Of a stretch of 34,256 nt of DNA, positions 17,916 through 24,275 are shown piece by piece; position 1 is the first letter of the stretch; every line of letters begins with the position of its first letter. The notes under the pieces are model-generated. The model saw nothing but the letters and a program-made list of their open reading frames with translations, did no database searches and was not told the origin of the DNA. Source of the DNA: Pseudomonadota bacterium (lineage in GTDB: Bacteria > Pseudomonadota > Gammaproteobacteria > JAKAQQ01); the NCBI GenBank assembly GCA_021785265.1, contig JAJYFY010000008.1, positions 1 to 34,256 of the forward strand, read 5' to 3'. The position numbers and the translations under genes were made by a program.

Positions 17916-18182
17916 ATGACCCGTGCCCACCACAAGCTGGTTCTCGCCCTCCTCCTGTGTGCCTGGACGGTGCCTGCCGCACATGCGATCGTCCCCGTCC
18001 TGATCCGCCGTGACGGGACGGTTATCAACCTGTCGACGGGGATCGCCACCCGGAGCGACGGCAGCCATTACCGGCTGTCGCCGGCCGCCCTCCAGGCGCT
18101 CATCAAGGCCCATGCCCAGGAAAATACCGCACGACCCGTGCCCCACAAGGGGATCCCGCACCGCCAGGGGAACGGCTCATGA
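17916..18182 (+). CDS. Small secreted protein of unknown function in the pilus operon
   Basis: An 88-residue product I do not recognise. It has a convincing Sec signal peptide (basic start MTRAHHK, hydrophobic LVLALLLCAW, cleavage near AHA/I) and a mature part of about 64 residues with the sequence PVLIRRDGTVINLSTG, a short helix (LSPAALQALIKAHAQE) and a basic His/Pro-rich tail. It starts 11 bases after pilY1, with GAGG upstream, and its stop overlaps the pilE start (ATGA), so it is translated as part of the pilus operon. A role as a periplasmic pilus accessory factor is inference from position only. Confidence 0.75.
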   Translation: MTRAHHKLVLALLLCAWTVPAAHAIVPVLIRRDGTVINLSTGIATRSDGSHYRLSPAALQALIKAHAQENTARPVPHKGIPHRQGNGS

Positions 18183-18586
18183 GAGCCCGGGGCTTCAGCC
18201 TGATCGAACTCCTGGTGGTCATCGCCATTGCCGGCATCTTGTTTTCCATCGCCATGCCGGCCTACCAGCAATACATCCTGAGTGCCAACCGGACGGACGC
18301 CATCAAGACGCTCCTCGAAGTCTCGAACAGCGAGGGGGAATACTACACGCAATACAACCAGTACACGAGCGCGCTCACCGCTCTGGGCTATGTCTCAGAC
18401 AACGTGACCAGCGAGAATGGCTACTATGTCGTGACCGTCACTTCGGCCCAGCCCCAGACCTTCACGTTGACGGCCACCCCACAGGGTGGGCAGGCACAAG
18501 ACACGCATTGCGGCACCTTCACCCTAACTTCGCTCGGGGTCAGGGGGGTGACCGGAACCGAGGGAGCAACCCACTGCTGGCAGTAG
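18179..18586 (+). CDS. pilE: Type IV pilin PilE
   Basis: Type IV pilin of 135 residues with a short leader MRARG and mature start FSLIELLVVIAIAGILFSIAMPAYQ; Glu at +5 and the PAYQQYILSANR segment are classical. A C-terminal cysteine pair (HCGTF...HCW) would close the disulphide-bonded D-region. In this position (after pilY1) the gene is usually called pilE and acts as a minor pilin in several gammaproteobacteria; whether it is the major subunit here cannot be told. Coupled to the small gene upstream by a 4-base overlap. Confidence 0.9.
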   Translation: MRARGFSLIELLVVIAIAGILFSIAMPAYQQYILSANRTDAIKTLLEVSNSEGEYYTQYNQYTSALTALGYVSDNVTSENGYYVVTVTSAQPQTFTLTATPQGGQAQDTHCGTFTLTSLGVRGVTGTEGATHCWQ

Positions 18587-18634
18587 TCCAACGAGAACCG
18601 CTCTTCCTTCCACTCCAGCGGTCAGAACTCCGGC

Positions 18635-18640
18635 TACAAT
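18635..18640 (+). promoter_or_regulatory. Possible -10 element for gshA
   Basis: TACAAT (5/6 match to TATAAT) lies 28 bases before the TTG start of gshA. No convincing -35 box is placed 16-18 bases upstream. If active it would give a leader of about 20 bases and separate gshA from the pilus operon. Confidence 0.3.
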
Positions 18641-18667
18641 GCCCTGCCCCCACACCGGTTCCTCGGC

Positions 18668-20254
18668 TTGACCGACAAACGACGCTTTTTTCTGCCCGAC
18701 CTGCCTGAAGCCTGTTTTACGGGATGCCTGAGAGGCATCGAACGGGAAGCCCTCCGGATCGATCCGGACGGTCGGATCGCCCAAACCCCGCACCCCACGG
18801 CTCTGGGCGCCCCGCTCACGCACCCGCACTTCACGACGGACTACTCGGAATCCCTCCTCGAGATCGTGAGCTCGGCCCAGCCGACCCTGAAAAATCTCCA
18901 GTCCGAGCTTGAAAGGCTACATGCCTTCGTCCAGGGACACCTGGGGGAGGAGCGGCTCTGGCCCCTCAGCATGCCACCTTTCATCGAAGACGAGTCCGAA
19001 ATCCCGATCGCCCGCTATGGAAGTTCACCCCAGGGCCTTTTGAGACACCGCTATCGCGTGGGGCTGGCTCACCGGTACGGCCGTTTCATGCAGGTGATCG
19101 CCGGCGTCCATTTTAATTTCTCCTTCCCCACGCTCCTCTGGGATCCCACACAGCCACCGGACCCTCTCCCAACCGCGGCGGCCCGCCAGCTGCGCAACAA
19201 AAGTTATTTTGCGATCCTACGCAATTTCGCCCGTCATGCCTGGGTTCCCTGCTATCTCTTCGGCGCCTCCCCAGCCATCTGCCGGAGCTTCAGTCCAGCG
19301 ACTCATCTCGGCTCAACCCCCTGGAATCCTGACACCTTGTACGATCCCCAAGCCACATCGCTCCGCATGAGTGATATTGGCTACCGCAACAAGAACCAGC
19401 AAAAGATCCGGATTTCCCTGAACAGCCTGGATGAGTACACGAGAACCCTCTCCTGTGCAACCCAGATCCGCGACCCCGATTATCGGCGGACCGGGACCCG
19501 GAACCCAGATGGCAGCTGGCGCCAGCTCAATGATCATGTCCTCCAGATCGAGAACGAGTACTACAGTATTGCCCGGCCCAAAACTCTTAAACACCTCGGT
19601 CAGCGTCCCCTCTTCTCACTGCGGCAGGAAGGCGTCGAGTACTTGGAAATCCGTATCCTGGATGTGGACCCGCTCTCGCCCCTGGGGATTACCCCGATAA
19701 CGATGGCCTTTCTTGAAGTCTTCCTCTGGTGGTGCCTGATCGAGGACAGTCCGCCCCTGTCGGAGGATGAACGCTTCATGAACGAGGGCAACCTCAGGCT
19801 CGTGGCCTACGAAGGACGCCAGCCCCGGTTGCGACTCCGCGACCCGAATGGATTCGAACCGCTCGAAATCCGGCTTGACCGCATTCTTGATGCCCTGGAA
19901 CCCGTGGCCGACCACCTCACCCAAGCCACCGGGGAGAGTCTCTACCGGAAATCTCTTGAATTCGCCCGCACCCGACGTCGGGATCCCAACCTCACCCCAT
20001 CCGCATGGATCCTCAGGGAAATGGAACAGACGAACACCGGGCATACCGGTTTCGGACTGGAAATCGCCCGACGTCATGCAGATGCCCTGGCCGCGATCCG
20101 CATCCGATCTGAAGACCGGATGCGACTTGAAAGCTGCACCCACCAATCCATTGACGACCAAGAGCGCCTCGAGCGTGAATCTGATCTCTCATTCGAGGAG
20201 TATCTGGCCCAGTACCTCAGTACGGATCCAGCTGACGATCCGCCTGTTTCCTGA
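18668..20254 (+). CDS. gshA: Glutamate-cysteine ligase (E. coli-type GshA)
   Basis: Catalyses ATP-dependent ligation of glutamate and cysteine, the first step of glutathione synthesis, in the cytoplasm. The 528-residue product matches class-I GshA: GIEREALRI near the N-terminus, TTDYSESLLEIVS, HRYRVGLAHRYGRFMQVIAGVHFNFS-type core region, ENEYYSIARPK and VEYLEIRILDVDPLSPLGI. The start is TTG at 18668, as in E. coli gshA; no other in-frame start fits and no strong ribosome site is visible. No gshB is in the window. Confidence 0.95.
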   Translation: MTDKRRFFLPDLPEACFTGCLRGIEREALRIDPDGRIAQTPHPTALGAPLTHPHFTTDYSESLLEIVSSAQPTLKNLQSELERLHAFVQGHLGEERLWPLSMPPFIEDESEIPIARYGSSPQGLLRHRYRVGLAHRYGRFMQVIAGVHFNFSFPTLLWDPTQPPDPLPTAAARQLRNKSYFAILRNFARHAWVPCYLFGASPAICRSFSPATHLGSTPWNPDTLYDPQATSLRMSDIGYRNKNQQKIRISLNSLDEYTRTLSCATQIRDPDYRRTGTRNPDGSWRQLNDHVLQIENEYYSIARPKTLKHLGQRPLFSLRQEGVEYLEIRILDVDPLSPLGITPITMAFLEVFLWWCLIEDSPPLSEDERFMNEGNLRLVAYEGRQPRLRLRDPNGFEPLEIRLDRILDALEPVADHLTQATGESLYRKSLEFARTRRRDPNLTPSAWILREMEQTNTGHTGFGLEIARRHADALAAIRIRSEDRMRLESCTHQSIDDQERLERESDLSFEEYLAQYLSTDPADDPPVS

Positions 20255-20315
20255 GAAAACCTCGCCTGCCCCCGACTGCCGAGAACCGGGTGCCAATCAT
20301 TGACGACACGACCCG

Positions 20316-20330
20316 TGGAAATGATTTCCA
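20316..20330. promoter_or_regulatory. 15-bp palindrome, possible operator
   Basis: TGGAAAT-G-ATTTCCA is a perfect 7-bp dyad about a single central base, of the kind bound by dimeric regulators. It lies 62 bases after gshA and far from the next start, so its target is unclear. It could instead be a mRNA 3'-end structure. Confidence 0.35.
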
Positions 20331-20578
20331 GGCGGCTGAAGCCGGATAATCCCGCAGGACATAGGAAAACAGGTTGTCTGGAAGCTTTTACTCCTCCCCT
20401 CGCCAATTGCCTGCGTTAATAAACTGCCACGGATCCTACACCTTCCTCATTCACCGAAAAGGTATGGACCAGAGCGATCACCGACCGATGATCCTCCTCA
20501 CTGAAGGCGGGAGGAACCCTTCCTCTCGAATCCATGCCCATCTGGCGGATCAATCCGCTTGAAACTCGACAGAGCCTC

Positions 20579-20584
20579 TATAAT
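20579..20584 (+). promoter_or_regulatory. Consensus -10 box for the small hypothetical gene
   Basis: A perfect TATAAT sits 36 bases before the ATG at 20620. TTGAAA at 20559-20564 is only 14 bp away, shorter than a normal spacer, so the -35 assignment is uncertain. Confidence 0.4.
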
Positions 20585-20619
20585 GATAAGGAAGCATTCC
20601 ACAAACTCCTGGACCTCTT

Positions 20620-20859
20620 ATGAAACGTTACGGTATCCGTACCCGGATGGATCCCTCGGATCCCATGTCGGCACCCCATCTCATCGGCCCTGACTTCCAA
20701 GTCGACCGCTGGTTCGAAGACCGCGATGAGCGGGACCGGGCGCTGGCCGAACTGCGCTCCGGTCGGCCCTATTACCGAAGCGGAGACACGCCCAGCGTGA
20801 TTTATGAGGCAATCGAGGAAGACGCGGTGAACTCCGTCAACCACAAATCCTCCTCCTGA
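20620..20859 (+). CDS. Small cytoplasmic hypothetical protein (79 aa)
   Basis: A 79-residue, charged, soluble product without signal peptide or membrane segment. The sequence RTRMDPSDPMSAPHLIGPDF, the WFEDRDERDRALAEL helix and the PYYRSGDTPSVIYE end look like a compact conserved small protein that I have the impression occurs in other gammaproteobacteria, but I cannot name a family. It has its own TATAAT upstream, and its codon use resembles that of the neighbours. It converges on the copD gene, with 16 bases between the stops. Confidence 0.65.
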   Translation: MKRYGIRTRMDPSDPMSAPHLIGPDFQVDRWFEDRDERDRALAELRSGRPYYRSGDTPSVIYEAIEEDAVNSVNHKSSS

Positions 20860-20875
20860 TCCGGCATACGCAGGA

Positions 20876-22432
20876 TTAGTGCCGCCGGCGGATGCGCCAC
20901 CCCCCACTCGGCAGGGGCTCCAGCGCCTTGGGAGAGTAATCCACCGGGCGCCCGACTTCGATAATTCCCATCATCCCGGCGGCGAAATGCCCCGGTTCAT
21001 GACAGGCATACTCAAGGGTCATGGGTTGATCCGGAAAATGCCAGACCAGGGAGCGGGTCTGACCGGGTTCCACCGTCACCCCGTTCGGATCGTGCATCTT
21101 CATGTTCGGATGGCGCTCCATGTCCCGTTCATGCGCCTCCTGTTCGGCCACGTTACCGATCACGAACTCGTGCACCAGCTGCCCACGGTTGGTCACGACG
21201 AAGCGGATCGTTGCTCCGGGAGAGACCGCAATGCGTGAGGGGTCGAACCGAAAACTGTCCAGTGCAACGATATGTACCGTTCGACTGACCGCCCCCGCCG
21301 CTCCTCGAGAACCGAAGGAGAATGACGTTCGGGTCCGCACGCCCCGCATGGATTCAGAGCCGCCGGAAGGATCACTCGGCGTTGGGGTGACGCCCGTCAT
21401 CGAGGATCCCTGACCCAGCCCGAATCCAGCCGGAACCTGGGCCATGGCAGCCGGTGGCATGCCATGGAGGAGTACCGAAGCCGCAATCAAAACGAGAAGA
21501 CCGATCAGGCTTTCGACCGCAATCGCACGGTGGCAACGATCGAGTTCACGGGATGGCAACTCCGGCTTGGTAGCCGGATTCGGACGGACCCGGTGAATCC
21601 AGAGGAAGTGGCCCCACCCGGATCGGGGTGGCAGCCCGCAGATCCGCCGGATTTCCGGTAGACGAACGTAGCGGTTCGAGGCGCCGATCAGGATCAGGAT
21701 CAGGACCAGCCCCAGTTTCACGAGCAGAACCTCACCATAGGTGGTGGTCACGAAAGCCGACCAGCTGCCGAGTTGCTGCCAGGCCGTATAAATACCGGTC
21801 ACGAGAATCAGTCCTAGCCCCACGCCAGCCAATGTTGACAGACGCGAGAAGATCACGGCAGGAAGCTCGTTTTTACCCTGCTTCAGTCGTCGCCTCAGGG
21901 TCGGGAACACGAACAGCGCAATGCTGAAAAGCGCACCGATCCAGAGTCCCGCCGCGACCAGATGAATCCAGTCCACAAAAACCGGAAACCGGAAACTCCC
22001 ATGATCCGCCGGATGCCCGGTTTCACTGCGCGTAAAGGCAATGGCGAAAAGCCCGACCAGCATGATCCCGCCGATGAGTCGTCCCCTCCCCCGCCATCGC
22101 CAACCGGCCGCCCAGAGTAGCCAGAGACCGATGAGGATCGGGACCCGGGCTGTCCAGATATGACCGAAACGTGTGGCCGAAAGAACAACCGGGATCACGG
22201 CCGGGAGACCCGAGAGGGGGCCACGGCTCATTTCCAGACTGCGAGAAACCAGGATGAGACCGCTCGTCAGGGTCAGGAAGAGGAGTCCCACTCCGCCCCA
22301 CCACCAGAACGGTCGCTGAAACCATTCATCCTGGTCCCGCGGCAAGACCCAGACCCAGACGGCCCATCCACCGATGGCCGACACGACCGCGATCACGTCG
22401 GTCGCGGTCAATGCAATATAGAGGGGATGCAT
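20876..22432 (-). CDS. CopD-type copper membrane protein fused to a C-terminal cupredoxin
   Basis: Predicted inner-membrane copper protein. The 518 residues comprise a CopD-type bundle of about eight membrane helices (~5-250), a further helix (~303-324), a Gly/Ser/Pro linker (~330-380) and a periplasmic blue-copper domain (~385-495). The copper ligands are clear: His421 (LVHEFVIG), Cys477, His482 and Met487 (C-x4-H-x4-M). A His/Met-rich insert (HERDMERHPNMKMH) lies between ligands, as in CopI-like cupredoxins. The ATG at 22432 has GGAG 9 bases upstream; an in-frame start at 22537 would overlap copC and add 35 atypical residues. Likely copper uptake, trafficking or resistance together with CopC. 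Confidence 0.88.
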   Translation of the reverse strand: MHPLYIALTATDVIAVVSAIGGWAVWVWVLPRDQDEWFQRPFWWWGGVGLLFLTLTSGLILVSRSLEMSRGPLSGLPAVIPVVLSATRFGHIWTARVPILIGLWLLWAAGWRWRGRGRLIGGIMLVGLFAIAFTRSETGHPADHGSFRFPVFVDWIHLVAAGLWIGALFSIALFVFPTLRRRLKQGKNELPAVIFSRLSTLAGVGLGLILVTGIYTAWQQLGSWSAFVTTTYGEVLLVKLGLVLILILIGASNRYVRLPEIRRICGLPPRSGWGHFLWIHRVRPNPATKPELPSRELDRCHRAIAVESLIGLLVLIAASVLLHGMPPAAMAQVPAGFGLGQGSSMTGVTPTPSDPSGGSESMRGVRTRTSFSFGSRGAAGAVSRTVHIVALDSFRFDPSRIAVSPGATIRFVVTNRGQLVHEFVIGNVAEQEAHERDMERHPNMKMHDPNGVTVEPGQTRSLVWHFPDQPMTLEYACHEPGHFAAGMMGIIEVGRPVDYSPKALEPLPSGGWRIRRRH

Positions 22433-22448
22433 ATGTGTGATCTCCGTC

Positions 22449-22832
22449 TCAGCGAACCCGGAAGTACCAACGGCCTTCGGTATGATGGCCATCGAATGCA
22501 ATGACACTCCAGTAGACAAAATAAACCCCTGGACCAATCGGACGCAAGCGGGTCTCGAGGATCGTATGGCTGCCCTTCGGGATGAACCCGTTGCCGATGC
22601 TCACCTTCTGGCCCTGACGGCTGCGGACAATCAGATGGGAGAAGACCGGTTCGATGCCGGCATCGAACCAGATGGTGATGAGACGGGGCGGTACCTTGAG
22701 ACGGGCCCCCACATGGGGATCGGAGCGTTCGGGAAAGGCATGGGCAAAAACCGGTGGTCCAGCCAGATAGACGACCGGCAAAAAGAGAGCAACGATTATC
22801 CGGATCCGATGACGGGGAAGGTCACGATTCAT
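22449..22832 (-). CDS. copC: Periplasmic copper-binding protein CopC
   Basis: CopC-family periplasmic copper carrier that partners CopD. The 127 residues have a signal peptide to Ala30, so the mature protein begins with His31 (HAFPERSDPHVGARL), and a C-terminal DGHHTEG (Asp114, His116). The N-terminal His plus the D-x-H motif are the Cu(II)-brace ligands of CopC. The core reads as a small Ig-like beta-sandwich. Its ATG overlaps the preceding gene's stop by 4 bases, and copD follows after 16 bases. Confidence 0.9.
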   Translation of the reverse strand: MNRDLPRHRIRIIVALFLPVVYLAGPPVFAHAFPERSDPHVGARLKVPPRLITIWFDAGIEPVFSHLIVRSRQGQKVSIGNGFIPKGSHTILETRLRPIGPGVYFVYWSVIAFDGHHTEGRWYFRVR

Positions 22833-23767
22833 GCACGATCTCCAAAAAGGGGGGCCCCGAGTGTCTTGGGGAACAGGTCATCAAAGTAAAAGTCGACCCC
22901 GACGACGATGCCCGGCCGGTTACCGCTCGCGGCATTGATCGGCAGTTCGAGCTCAATCCCCCATTGCAGGTAATGACCGATCCAGATGAGCCCCGGGTCG
23001 ATATCCCCGGTCGTCCCGCCCGGACAGTTGGCATTAAGGCAAGTCTGCATGGGAATCTCGACGATGGGGACCATGTTGTTGAATGGCGCCCCGATCCCTT
23101 CGTAGCGGACGAAATCCTGGAGGTAGGGAATACTGTACTGAAGGGAAAAATCCCAGTTGAGGACCCGGGGAGCCAAGGCGGACGAGCTCGGAATGTTTTC
23201 GGAGATCGCTCCCGTGATGGCGAATGGCGTGAGGTCACGGAGTGAAAAGGGCAGGAAACCGAAGCCCTGGCCAAAGGCGAACTCGGGGGTATAGACGGAG
23301 CCTGAAGAACCGATGGCGCTGCTGCCGCTGCCGCCAAAGGTATCCGTGAGTTGCACGAGACCAATCGATTCCGTCGACGGGATCTTGTAGAGCTGGTAGG
23401 CGGCACCCAGCGTCCAGTTATCCCAACCCCTGAGCGGAGGACCGCTTGCGGGTTCGATCTGCTGGTAGTCCGTACCGACCACAAGGCCGAAACGCCGGGT
23501 CAATGTCTTGGCGTAACCCAGAGAAAGACTGTCCGTGATTCCCTGGGGGCCGGGCAGACTGTTGAAGACGAGGGGCAGTTCATCCGCCACTCCCGGATCA
23601 TCAAAGGTCAGCGTGGCTGGAAAAACCCGTTCTCCGACCACGGCATGGGCGGATGCGACCGGACCGGTCATCCCGGCAGCCACAAGCAGAATACCCAGAG
23701 TCCATACCCACGTAAGGGGTACACCCCCGTTTCGGAGGACCGATACCACGTTTTTCACCCCGCTCAC
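22829..23767 (-). CDS. Predicted outer-membrane channel-like protein in the copper cluster
   Basis: A 312-residue exported protein with a signal peptide ending near SAHA (~42). The remainder is rich in aromatic, alternating strands (SLSLGYAKTLTRRFGLVVGTDYQQIEP, NWTLGAAYQLY, NWDFSLQYSIPYL, GIELELPINA, PGIVVGVDFYFDDLFP), like the 'transporter' barrels related to the MetA/phenol-degradation outer-membrane family. I do not recognise a precise family. Start GTG at 23767; a GTG at 23758 has better spacing from GAGG and is an alternative. Coupled to copC, so a role in copper handling at the outer membrane is inferred. Confidence 0.75.
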   Translation of the reverse strand: MSGVKNVVSVLRNGGVPLTWVWTLGILLVAAGMTGPVASAHAVVGERVFPATLTFDDPGVADELPLVFNSLPGPQGITDSLSLGYAKTLTRRFGLVVGTDYQQIEPASGPPLRGWDNWTLGAAYQLYKIPSTESIGLVQLTDTFGGSGSSAIGSSGSVYTPEFAFGQGFGFLPFSLRDLTPFAITGAISENIPSSSALAPRVLNWDFSLQYSIPYLQDFVRYEGIGAPFNNMVPIVEIPMQTCLNANCPGGTTGDIDPGLIWIGHYLQWGIELELPINAASGNRPGIVVGVDFYFDDLFPKTLGAPLFGDRA

Positions 23768-23804
23768 CTCGCCGGAGGACAGGTGGCCTCCCCATCCGGG
23801 GAGG
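23767..23804 (-). promoter_or_regulatory. Leader hairpins at the ribosome site of the copper cluster
   Basis: Two adjacent inverted repeats are seen: CCTCCCC-ATCC-GGGGAGG (23787-23804, perfect 7-bp stem, tetraloop) and CCTC-GCCG-GAGG (23767-23778). On the minus-strand transcript the second pairs the GAGG ribosome site of the outer-membrane-protein gene with an upstream CCTC. The arrangement could control translation, or the first hairpin could pause RNA polymerase. No T-run follows. Confidence 0.4.
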
Positions 23805-23857
23805 ACTGTCTTATTGGTGTGACCGGATCCCGGCTGAAACCCGGTCTCCGGAATCCC

Positions 23858-24202
23858 CTACGCCTCGATGAGCGTCGGGGGCGCGCGGCTTTGGGTTTTG
23901 AAGCTGAGAGGGGACGGGGGAAGCATCAAGGGGTGCGGGAGCACCCGTCCACTAAGCCGATAGAGTACCGGAGCCGTGAAGGCGGGAACCAGCCTGGGCA
24001 CCACGGTTGATCCATGGGCCATAACTTGGCAGACGGGACACAAAAGACGCCCCAGGCTGGTCCGGTGGTGAACCAGCCCACTCGTGGCATAGATGCTGGT
24101 ACACGCCAGAAGGACAGACAGGATCACCCCGCGGACGCGGGACCGCCGGATCGTGCGCCCAGCCAGCCTCAACCGTCGATTCCCGCTAAACCCAGTCCGC
24201 AA
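23858..24202 (-). CDS. Small exported CPxC protein, possibly DUF2946-like
   Basis: A 114-residue product with a basic N-terminus, a hydrophobic segment (GVILSVLLACTSIYAT, ~25-40), then His45-His46, a CPVC pair (Cys55, Cys58) and a C-terminal SRAPPTLIEA. This layout (membrane/signal segment, HH, CPxC, ending in R-A/G-P-P) resembles small proteins often found beside copper and heavy-metal genes, loosely DUF2946-type; the match is by eye only. The TTG at 24202 lies inside a 9-bp inverted repeat, so a later GTG before VILSV is a real alternative. It precedes the copper genes by 90 bases. Confidence 0.55.
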   Translation of the reverse strand: MRTGFSGNRRLRLAGRTIRRSRVRGVILSVLLACTSIYATSGLVHHRTSLGRLLCPVCQVMAHGSTVVPRLVPAFTAPVLYRLSGRVLPHPLMLPPSPLSFKTQSRAPPTLIEA

Positions 24203-24232
24203 GGCCCACCATTTGGGGAGCGAGCCTTGCGG
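24197..24232. repeat. 9-bp inverted repeat between the sortilin-like gene and the copper cluster
   Basis: CCGCAAGGC (24197-24205) and GCCTTGCGG (24224-24232) are perfect inverted copies around 18 bases. There is no T-run, so a simple terminator is unlikely; it may be an operator, a leader hairpin of the CPxC gene, or a 3' structure of the upstream transcript. Confidence 0.55.
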
Positions 24233-24275
24233 GGGAGGAGGTTGGGTTTTCCAATGCCATCACACCCAAGGGACG

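Larger units (their letters stand above)
20255..20619. other. 365-bp intergenic region between gshA and the small hypothetical gene
   Basis: No convincing gene: the one in-frame ORF here (20374-20562) has no family resemblance or ribosome site. The region contains a 15-bp palindrome (20316-20330), a small CGGC-TGAA-GCCG hairpin just after it and a TATAAT box at 20579. No recognisable terminator with a T-run follows gshA, and no RNA gene is recognised. Confidence 0.5.

Noticed and set aside
20374-20562. 62-codon ORF in the gshA downstream gap
   Set aside because: No ribosome site, no motif and no neighbour linkage; composition looks non-coding.
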